A stretch of 40,863 bases of DNA. It comes from Patescibacteria group bacterium. Lineage in GTDB: Bacteria; Patescibacteriota; Patescibacteriia; Patescibacteriales; UBA12465. The stretch lies in the NCBI GenBank assembly GCA_028681575.1, contig JAQUHX010000006.1:1-40863 (forward strand), written 5' to 3'. The notes under the pieces were generated by a model. The model saw only the letters and a program-made list of their open reading frames with translations. It made no database searches and had not been told where the DNA came from. Of the stretch, positions 22,555-29,149 are shown piece by piece. A program made the translations under genes and the position numbers. Position 1 is the stretch's first letter. Every line of letters starts with the position of its first letter.

Positions 22555-23415
22555 ATGAAAATTTTGATTATTGGCAGCCGTGGCGCCTTAGGCCAACAGT
22601 TAAGTAAAGTTTTTTCTCAAGGAGATGATGATTTATTTGCCTGGGATTTTCCGGAATTTAATTTAACTGATTTTAAATCTTTAAGGGCTAGACTCGAATC
22701 TTTGAGGCCTGATTTGATTATTAATGCAGCCGCTTATAACGCGGTTGATAAATGCGAGCAGGATTTAATTGAGAAAGAATTAGCCTTTGTTTTAAATGAA
22801 GCTCTTCCTAAGACTTTGGCTGATTTTACCGTTGATACTCAGGCAATTCTGATTCATTATTCAACTGACTATGTTTTTAGTGGCGATGGACAACAAAAAT
22901 TAGATGAGACTGCCAGGCCAAATCCACTTAATAATTATGGCGTCAGTAAGGCGGCCGGCGAGAAAGTTTTGTCTGACAAGTTAAACTTAAAATATTATTT
23001 AATTAGAACCTCTAAATTATTCGGACCAAAAAGTGACAGCCCTTTTGCTAAAAATTCTTTTTTTGCGCTCATGAAGAAGTTATCTTTTGAACAAGCAAGT
23101 TTAAAAGTAGTTAATGATGAGAAGGGTTGTTTCACATATACCCCCGATTTAGCTCAAGCGACTTTTACTTTGCTTAAAGAAAATTACCCTTTTGGTATTT
23201 ATCATTTAGTCAATCCGCCAGCAGCAACTTGGTATGACGGGGTTTTAGCTCTCAAAGAATTAGCTGATTTAAAAGTGGAAATATTACCGATTCCGGGCTC
23301 TAGTTTAGAGCGACCAGCTAAACGTCCTTATGACTCAACTTTAATAAACACTAAGTTTCCAGCTCTTAGAGATTACCGAGAGGCACTCAAAGAGTATTTA
23401 ATTAATTTTTTATGA
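22555..23415 (+). CDS. rmlD: dTDP-4-dehydrorhamnose reductase (RmlD)
   Basis: RmlD performs the last step of dTDP-L-rhamnose synthesis, an NAD(P)H-dependent reduction. The 286-residue protein is an extended short-chain dehydrogenase with the nucleotide loop 'GSRGALGQQLSK' (near 7-18), 'DLIINAAAYNAVDKCE', the active-site 'YSTDYVFSGDG' and 'NPLNNYGVSKAAGE' (YxxxK). It ends with TGA overlapping the rmlA start (ATGA), which suggests translational coupling. rmlB and rmlC are not in the window. Confidence 0.93.
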   Translation: MKILIIGSRGALGQQLSKVFSQGDDDLFAWDFPEFNLTDFKSLRARLESLRPDLIINAAAYNAVDKCEQDLIEKELAFVLNEALPKTLADFTVDTQAILIHYSTDYVFSGDGQQKLDETARPNPLNNYGVSKAAGEKVLSDKLNLKYYLIRTSKLFGPKSDSPFAKNSFFALMKKLSFEQASLKVVNDEKGCFTYTPDLAQATFTLLKENYPFGIYHLVNPPAATWYDGVLALKELADLKVEILPIPGSSLERPAKRPYDSTLINTKFPALRDYREALKEYLINFL

Positions 23416-24137
23416 AAGGAATAGTTTTATCCGGTGGCAGCGGTACCCGTTTACGCCCCCTAACTAAAATTACCAGTAAACAGTTGTTGCCAGTTTATGA
23501 TCGGCCGATGATTTATTATCCACTTAATACTTTAATTAAGGCTGGTATTAAGGAAATCTTAATTATTGTCGCCCCGGAGCGGGCGGGGGATTATTTAAAT
23601 CTTTTAGGTAGTGGTAAACAGTGGGGGGTCAAGTTTACTTATGAGATTCAAGATGAGCCAGGAGGATTGGCGCAGGCATTTTTGATTGGCGAAAATTTTA
23701 TTGATGATGACGATGTTGCTCTTATTTTGGGAGATAATATTTTTGAGGATGATTTAGCAACAGAAATAAAAAGTTTTTCTGGTGGCGCAAAGGTTTTTGC
23801 TAAATCTGTTCCGGACCCTGAGCGTTTTGGGGTAGTGAAATTTAATGAGCAGCAACAAGCAGAAAGATTAGTTGAGAAGCCGCAAGAGTTTCTAAGCTCT
23901 TATGCGGTAACTGGTTTATATGTTTGCGATGCGCGAGCCGTTGGCTTTGCTAAAGAATTAAAGCCTAGTGCCAGAGGTGAATTAGAGATTGTTGATGTTT
24001 TGAACAAATATTTAGAAAGAAATGAATTAACAGTTGGGTCGGTGACTGGTGAATGGTTGGATGCGGGAACTTTTGATAGTCTGCTTAGGGCTCAGATTAT
24101 TGCCAAAGATCATTTAACTAAAAACATGATTATCTAG
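23412..24137 (+). CDS. rmlA: Glucose-1-phosphate thymidylyltransferase (RmlA), short form
   Basis: A nucleotidyltransferase that makes dTDP-glucose from glucose-1-phosphate and dTTP, the entry to rhamnose and related sugars. The 241-residue protein has 'LSGGSGTRLRPLT' (6-18), the phosphate-binding 'SKQLLPVYDRPMIYYPL', 'YEIQDEPGGLAQAF', 'LILGDNIFEDDL' and 'LDAGTFDSLL' near the end. About 45-50 C-terminal residues of the E. coli-type enzyme (293 residues) are absent, a length I associate with archaeal-like forms. It overlaps rmlD by four bases and ends one base before the GT2 gene. Confidence 0.92.
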   Translation: MKGIVLSGGSGTRLRPLTKITSKQLLPVYDRPMIYYPLNTLIKAGIKEILIIVAPERAGDYLNLLGSGKQWGVKFTYEIQDEPGGLAQAFLIGENFIDDDDVALILGDNIFEDDLATEIKSFSGGAKVFAKSVPDPERFGVVKFNEQQQAERLVEKPQEFLSSYAVTGLYVCDARAVGFAKELKPSARGELEIVDVLNKYLERNELTVGSVTGEWLDAGTFDSLLRAQIIAKDHLTKNMII

Positions 24138-24138
24138 T

Positions 24139-25110
24139 ATGAAATTAGCAGTCGGCTTTATTACTTATAACAGTGCAACGGCAATTTATTTGCCCTATTT
24201 TTTAGACAGTTTATTTAAAGCGTTAGCGTTTTGTCCGGCTCAAGATTTACGCCTTTTGGCGATTGATAATAGTGATGAAGCCGATAATCATAATCAAGAT
24301 TACGTGGAGGAGTTTATTAATAATAAGGGAGCCTTGATAGATTTCCAGTGGCCAGGGGTTAACCTTGGTTTTTCTAAAAGTTATAACCGAATGATTCAAG
24401 AGGCGTCTATCTGGGGGGCTGATTACTTTTTAATGATTAATCCCGATACAGTTATTGATCCTCAGGCAATTAATTTATTAGTAGCAGCTTTGGCGGCTAA
24501 TCCGGAGTTAGGGGCAGTTGTTCCAAAAATAAAACGCTGGGATTTTGATAAGCGACAACTCACTGATTATTTAGATAGTTGTGGTTTGGTTTTGGGGCTT
24601 GGTTTACAGTTTTTTGATTTAGGGCAGGGGGAGTTAGATAGGGGGCAATATGATCAGGCACAAATTATTGGCCCTTCGGGAGCGGCGGCTTTATTTAGAA
24701 TGTCAGCCTTAAAGACAGTTAAAGAGGCGACTGGTTACCTAGATGAGCGTTTTTTTATGTATAAAGAGGATTGTGATTTAGCTTATCGTCTTAATAGGGC
24801 TGGTTATAAATCTCATTTTGTTAAAGAGGCTCTTGTTTATCACGATCGAACAGTCGCCGTGCCGGAAGGTGGCCTGAGGGGGCGACTCCTGTCTCGTCGT
24901 TCGCGCAGTCGTCAAGTGCGTTCCTGGTCTTTTGTAAATGATCATCTTTTATTTTTTAAACATTGGTCTAGCCAAAGTCTCAGAGATAAATTTTTTATTC
25001 TCTTAAAGGTCTTAAAAATGTTTGTTTGGGCTTTGGCAATGGAGCCTTTTTTGCTTAAAGATTACAAGAAAATAAATAAATTACGTCAGGTGCCAAGCAA
25101 GCTTAATTAA
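24139..25110 (+). CDS. GT2-family glycosyltransferase (rhamnosyltransferase-like)
   Basis: A 323-residue family 2 glycosyltransferase with a GT-A fold: 'VGFITYNS' at the N-terminus, 'LLAIDNSD', 'NLGFSKSYNRMI', the DxD-equivalent 'MINPDT' near 101-106, 'IGPSGAAALFRMSAL', and 'DERFFMYKEDCDLAYRLNRAGY' near 200-221. The C-terminal region has an amphipathic or hydrophobic segment 'FFILLKVLKMFVWALAMEPFLL' that may attach to the membrane. Its position directly after rmlD-rmlA suggests it uses dTDP-rhamnose or a related sugar; that is inference. Confidence 0.9.
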   Translation: MKLAVGFITYNSATAIYLPYFLDSLFKALAFCPAQDLRLLAIDNSDEADNHNQDYVEEFINNKGALIDFQWPGVNLGFSKSYNRMIQEASIWGADYFLMINPDTVIDPQAINLLVAALAANPELGAVVPKIKRWDFDKRQLTDYLDSCGLVLGLGLQFFDLGQGELDRGQYDQAQIIGPSGAAALFRMSALKTVKEATGYLDERFFMYKEDCDLAYRLNRAGYKSHFVKEALVYHDRTVAVPEGGLRGRLLSRRSRSRQVRSWSFVNDHLLFFKHWSSQSLRDKFFILLKVLKMFVWALAMEPFLLKDYKKINKLRQVPSKLN

Positions 25111-25114
25111 ATAC

Positions 25115-25143
25115 TTGACTAATACAATATATTATGCTAAATT
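25115..25143 (+). promoter_or_regulatory. Promoter of the sigma region 4/HARE gene
   Basis: TTGACT (25115-25120), a 17-base spacer, TGC extension and TAAATT (25138-25143). The predicted start is at about 25150, 92 bases before the ORF, which is an unusually long leader for this window. Confidence 0.65.
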
Positions 25144-25150
25144 AGAGTCA

Positions 25151-25190
25151 ATGTTTTTAGTTTAAAGTCTTAATTGGGCTTTTTTGATAA
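25151..25190 (+). promoter_or_regulatory. Leader with a mini-ORF and a weak attenuator-like hairpin
   Basis: An ATG at 25151 falls at the predicted transcript start and opens a four-codon frame (MFLV, stop). It is followed by AAAGTC pairing with GGCTTT (with a T-G pair) and a run of Ts around 25180-25185. The arrangement resembles a leader-peptide attenuator but the stem is weak. Confidence 0.2.
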
Positions 25191-25241
25191 GACATTTTTT
25201 TAACTCTTTTATAACGTTAGAGTAAAACTGCAAGTTATAAA

Positions 25242-26315
25242 ATGAGAACTAATTTTTTTAGTATGGAAAATATTCTTGAAAAAATTGTTAAAGAGCAGAA
25301 ACAAGAGGAGCTCGAAAAATTAAACGCAATTAATATCGTTGCCAACTTATTAAGCGAATTACCAGAACGAGAGTCTGATGTTTTATCGCGTCGTTATGGT
25401 TTGCGCGGTGGTCGTGGTGAAACTTTAGAAAAAATTGGTCAAACTCATAATTTGACGCGTGAACGGGTTAGACAAATTGAGGTCGCGAGCGTTAAAAAAA
25501 TTAAAAAATTAGATAAGATAGATTCTTGTTTGGGCGCTTTTAAGGAAGCGGTCGCCGAGCTTATAAAACGTCACGGTGGCCTTTTAAATCGTGAATATTT
25601 ATTAGACATCTTAACTGTTTATGCTTTAGAGTTAGGAAGAGAAAACCGGCAAGAACCAGATTCGGAAACTAAGGTTATTTATCGTAATCATGCAGATTTT
25701 TTAATTTCCAAACTCTTAGAAGATGAAATTGAAACTTTGAAAAAATCTGATCGCTTTGTTGTTTCTTATAAATTAAAAGCCTCAGAAACAAAGATTTTGG
25801 AAGATTTAGCTGATGATTTGTTAAATAGAGTTTCTCATTTAAGCGAGACAATGCCGACTGAGGATTTATTAGAACTCATTAAAGGTTTAGACGCTTATAA
25901 TCGTTATCAAGAGGAAATTATCAAAGATGGTGATTTGGATGTAACTTCTGTTTTTAAGAGTAAAATTTTTCCCGATAAAGGTGAATTAATTAATTCTAAT
26001 AAAGTTTTATATGGTTTGTTGCGCGCTGTTCGTGGCGTTGCGCGAAATAATTTTGGTTATTGGGGGTCAACTGCTTCCCATGAAATTAAGCCAAAGACAG
26101 TTAATGATAAAATTTATTTAATTTTGAAGAATACTGGACATCCGCTTCATTTTACGGAAATCGCCCAGCGAATTAATGAAGTGGGGTTTGATAAAAAGTC
26201 GGCTAATCCAGCAACTGTTCACAACGAGCTTATTTTAGATAGTCGTTATATTTTAACCGGGCGCGGAATGTATGGTTTAAAGGAGTGGCAAGAGGTTCCG
26301 GTGGAAAAGAAATAA
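25242..26315 (+). CDS. Sigma-70 region 4 fused to a HARE-HTH domain (transcription factor)
   Basis: A 357-residue putative transcription factor. Near residues 32-75 it has a sigma-70 region 4 helix-turn-helix: 'LPERESDVLSRRYGLRGG', then 'ETLEKIGQTHNLTRERVRQIE', the -35-recognition motif. Sigma regions 1-3 are absent. A helical middle of about 200 residues follows, and the C-terminus (about 290-347) matches a HARE-type winged helix like the RNA polymerase delta subunit: 'GHPLHFTEIAQRINEVGF', 'TVHNELILDSRYILTGRGMYGL'. It is probably cytoplasmic and RNA polymerase- or promoter-associated. ATG 25263 is an alternative start. Whether it acts as a sigma factor or a regulator cannot be told. Confidence 0.85.
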   Translation: MRTNFFSMENILEKIVKEQKQEELEKLNAINIVANLLSELPERESDVLSRRYGLRGGRGETLEKIGQTHNLTRERVRQIEVASVKKIKKLDKIDSCLGAFKEAVAELIKRHGGLLNREYLLDILTVYALELGRENRQEPDSETKVIYRNHADFLISKLLEDEIETLKKSDRFVVSYKLKASETKILEDLADDLLNRVSHLSETMPTEDLLELIKGLDAYNRYQEEIIKDGDLDVTSVFKSKIFPDKGELINSNKVLYGLLRAVRGVARNNFGYWGSTASHEIKPKTVNDKIYLILKNTGHPLHFTEIAQRINEVGFDKKSANPATVHNELILDSRYILTGRGMYGLKEWQEVPVEKK

Positions 26316-26344
26316 AAAAAGTTTTTCTCATAAAAAATAAAATT

Positions 26345-26367
26345 AAAAACGCTCTTTGGGCGTTTTT
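26345..26367 (+). terminator. Terminator after the sigma/HARE gene
   Basis: AAAAACGC (26345-26352) pairs with GCGTTTTT (26360-26367), extendable inward by T-G and C-G pairs; the 3' arm is the T-run. The next promoter starts about 16 bases later. Confidence 0.85.
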
Positions 26368-26382
26368 ATTTTTGTTTGGATA

Positions 26383-26391
26383 TGTTAAAAT
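26383..26391 (+). promoter_or_regulatory. Extended -10 promoter giving a probable leaderless transcript
   Basis: TGT followed by TAAAAT (26386-26391); the A of the ATG at 26398 lies seven bases after the box, the same spacing as at 9996/10003. No clear -35 or Shine-Dalgarno sequence is seen. Confidence 0.6.
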
Positions 26392-26397
26392 AAGGCC

Positions 26398-27945
26398 ATG
26401 GATATAATGATTGATACCTCGCGTTTGGATTATTTTTTTTCCGCTGATTTGGCCGAAATGTTTTGGCTTTTTTTTGCTAATGTCGGCTGGATTATTTTGG
26501 CGATTTTTTTTCTTTTAGGGGTGCGAGAGATTTATCTTTTGTATATTCAAGATAAGTTTGCGTCCGGTCTAAAGTATGTCTTATTGGCGATTGATATTCC
26601 GCGGGGTAACGCGCAGTCTCCAAAAGCAGTGGAAAACCTTTTTACTTATTTAGGCGGCGCTCACGGTTCCATCAGTTTTTATGAAAAATGGTTTGAGGGT
26701 CGTTTTCAGCAAGCTTTTAGTTTTGAAATTGTCGGTATTGATGGTTATACGCAATTTGTTATTCGGACTCCAGTCGAGCAACGATTTTTGTTGGAGTCAG
26801 CTATTTATTCTCAATACCCCGATGCAGAAATAAGTGAGATTGACGATTATACCGCGGGTGTACCCCATCGCTTTCCTGACGACGAGTGGGACCTGTGGGG
26901 CGGGGAGTTTGTTTTAACTGGACCAGATTCCTATCCAATAAAGCTTTATTCAGAATTTGAGTCTATGCAAGGAGAACCAGAAGAGCGCTTTAAGGATCCA
27001 ATGGCAACCTTAATGGATTTAACAAGCTCTTTAAATAAGGGCGAGCAGCTTTGGGTTCAATTTATTGTTATCCCAACTGATTTTGCTTGGGTCAAGCGTT
27101 CTGACGCTGAGGTCGATAAAATTTTAGGCAAGACTCCAAAATCAAAAGAAGGTCTTATAATGAAATTTTTAATTTGGCTGGGGGAGCTTAGTGAAAATGT
27201 TTTTGCAATTTGGAAGGATATTAAACCAAAAGAAGAAAAAAAGGCAATTTCCATGATGGAGCTAACGCCTAAAAAAATAAAACAAATTGAGGCCATTCAA
27301 AATAAGGCTTCGAAATTAGCTTTTGGTTTTAAGTTGCGAATAATTTGTATTGGCCGTCGGGGGGTTTTTAATAAAGGAAAAATGGTTTCTGGTTTTGTTG
27401 GCTGGATTAAGCAATTTACGGCCCTGGATTTAAACAGCTTTAAGCCGGATATGAAAGTGACCGCTACTAAAACAGCTTATTTTAGAAAGGATGTTCGCTT
27501 GGTTACTAAAAAGAATGTAATCATGCAGAATTATATTAACCGTTCTTTAGCAGGGCGTCCGGCTTCCATCTTAAATATAGAGGAATTAGCTACTCTGTGG
27601 CATTTTCCTTTAGATGCGGTTGTTAAGGCGCCATTAATCCAAAAAGCTCCAGGCCGAAAGTCTGATGCCCCAGCTGCCTTACCCTTAGCTGAAGATTTCT
27701 CTTTTATCAAAAATCCGCCACCAGATATTTTTAGTGGTTTAGAAAAAAAAGAAAAACCTTCAGAGATTAAAAAAGAAAGCAGTCCTCTGGTAAATCAAGA
27801 TAATGATGATCGTTTTTGGGTGGAGTCAAGTGATTCTCAAAAAATAAGTGCTCAGTCTTTAGACGGAGCGGCGACCAGAGTTAAAGAGGATGGCCCGATG
27901 AGCTCAACTGAGCCTGAGCCGCCTTCAGATTTACCTTTTGTTTAA
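26398..27945 (+). CDS. Unknown single-pass membrane protein, Patescibacteria-type
   Basis: A 515-residue protein with no function I can assign. One membrane helix (about 22-44) lies near the N-terminus, followed by a large, probably cytoplasmic region with alternating helices and strands: 'LLAIDIPRGNAQSPKAVENLF' near 62-82, 'FSFEIVGIDGYTQFVIRTPVEQR', and 'ESAIYSQYPDAEISEIDDY'. A second conserved-looking region ('LRIICIGRRGVFNKGKMVSGF', near 312-332) and a Ser/Glu/Pro-rich disordered tail (about 425-515) follow. It starts a four-gene envelope block. I associate similar proteins with CPR conjugation-like ATPases, but no ATPase is here, so that link is weak. Confidence 0.8.
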   Translation: MDIMIDTSRLDYFFSADLAEMFWLFFANVGWIILAIFFLLGVREIYLLYIQDKFASGLKYVLLAIDIPRGNAQSPKAVENLFTYLGGAHGSISFYEKWFEGRFQQAFSFEIVGIDGYTQFVIRTPVEQRFLLESAIYSQYPDAEISEIDDYTAGVPHRFPDDEWDLWGGEFVLTGPDSYPIKLYSEFESMQGEPEERFKDPMATLMDLTSSLNKGEQLWVQFIVIPTDFAWVKRSDAEVDKILGKTPKSKEGLIMKFLIWLGELSENVFAIWKDIKPKEEKKAISMMELTPKKIKQIEAIQNKASKLAFGFKLRIICIGRRGVFNKGKMVSGFVGWIKQFTALDLNSFKPDMKVTATKTAYFRKDVRLVTKKNVIMQNYINRSLAGRPASILNIEELATLWHFPLDAVVKAPLIQKAPGRKSDAPAALPLAEDFSFIKNPPPDIFSGLEKKEKPSEIKKESSPLVNQDNDDRFWVESSDSQKISAQSLDGAATRVKEDGPMSSTEPEPPSDLPFV

Positions 27946-27949
27946 AAGT

Positions 27950-29149
27950 ATGAAGAAGAAATCAGCCTCCCGGCGTACCATTGGCGTTGACGCTCGTTTT
28001 TATGGCCCCTTAGGCAAGGGGCTTGGTCGTTATGTCCAAGAGGTTGTTGATAATGTGATTCAAATTGCCCAAGATGAGCCAATTGATTTTGTAATTTTTT
28101 TATCGCCAGCGAATTTTGATGAATTTATTTGTCCAAGTGAGAATGTTCGCAAGGAGTTAATTAAGGCGCGCTGGTATTCGGTGGCAGAACAGTTTGAAGT
28201 CCCTTATAAGTGGTGGCGGGCTAAAATTGATTTAATGCATTTTCCTCATTTTAATGTCCCGTTAATTAAAATGGGGGCTTACGTGGTGACAATCCATGAT
28301 TTAATTTTAACTAAATTTCCAACTGTCCGCGCCACAACTAAAAAGCCTTTTATTTACTGGTTAAAAGATAAGGCCTATCGATTAGTTATTGGTTCGGCGG
28401 TAAAATTTGCCCAGAAAATAATTGCGGTTTCAGAATTTACTAAGCAAGATTTAATAACTCAGTTTAAAGCTTCAGACAAAAAGATTGTTATTACCTATGA
28501 GGGGGTGGCTAACTTAGCTAAAGGTAGTGATTCTTTATTTGTAGCTAAGCTTGATAACCAAAAAACTTTAGAGCTTTACAATATTGGCAGTCCTTATTTG
28601 TTGTATGTTGGCAATGCCTATCCGCATAAAAATTTAGAAGGATTAATTAGAGTTTTTTTAGAGTTGAGAAAAATCCATCCAAATTTACGCTTGGTTTTAG
28701 TTGGTAAGGAAGATTTTTTCTACAATCGGGTTCGTCTTTACGCGCAACAATTGAATTTATGGCAAAAAGATAATCATAATACGCCCGTAGTTTTCCCGGG
28801 TTATGTCCCGGATGTTGATTTAGAAGCCTTGTTTCAAGAAGCGGCTCTTTATGTTTTTCCTTCGTTTTATGAAGGTTTTGGCTTGCCACCGCTTGAAGCG
28901 ATGGCTTATGGTTGCCCGGTAGCTAGTTCTAATTGTGCTAGCATGCCAGAGATTTTAGAAAATGCAGCTGCTTACTTTAATCCTAAGGATGAACAAAAAA
29001 TGAAAGAGGTAATAGATAGAACTCTAAAAGATGAATCTTTAAGGGAAGCTTTAGTGACCCTGGGCAAGAAACAGGTAAAAAAATATAATTGGTGGGAATG
29101 TGCTCGTTTAACCTTTGAGGTTTATCAACAAGTTTTAAGGAAACGTTAG
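27950..29149 (+). CDS. GT4-family glycosyltransferase
   Basis: A 399-residue retaining glycosyltransferase with a GT-B fold. The N-terminal domain begins 'GVDARFYGPLGKGLGRYVQEV'; the hinge 'VVTIHDLILTKFP' and 'IIAVSEFTKQDL' are typical of mannosyl/glucosyltransferase-like enzymes. The C-terminal nucleotide-sugar domain has 'YLLYVGNAYPHKNLEGLIRVF', 'VFPGYVPDVDLEALFQEA' and the E-x7-E element 'YEGFGLPPLEAMAYGCPV'. The start is taken as ATG 27950, four bases after the previous stop; the ORF-track TTG at 27938 overlaps it. The next gene starts immediately after the stop codon. Confidence 0.92.
   Translation: MKKKSASRRTIGVDARFYGPLGKGLGRYVQEVVDNVIQIAQDEPIDFVIFLSPANFDEFICPSENVRKELIKARWYSVAEQFEVPYKWWRAKIDLMHFPHFNVPLIKMGAYVVTIHDLILTKFPTVRATTKKPFIYWLKDKAYRLVIGSAVKFAQKIIAVSEFTKQDLITQFKASDKKIVITYEGVANLAKGSDSLFVAKLDNQKTLELYNIGSPYLLYVGNAYPHKNLEGLIRVFLELRKIHPNLRLVLVGKEDFFYNRVRLYAQQLNLWQKDNHNTPVVFPGYVPDVDLEALFQEAALYVFPSFYEGFGLPPLEAMAYGCPVASSNCASMPEILENAAAYFNPKDEQKMKEVIDRTLKDESLREALVTLGKKQVKKYNWWECARLTFEVYQQVLRKR

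Noticed and set aside
27057-27296. Minus-strand ORF of 79 residues inside the unknown membrane-protein gene
   Set aside because: Antisense shadow; the hydrophobic look comes from the reverse of Lys/Glu-rich codons.
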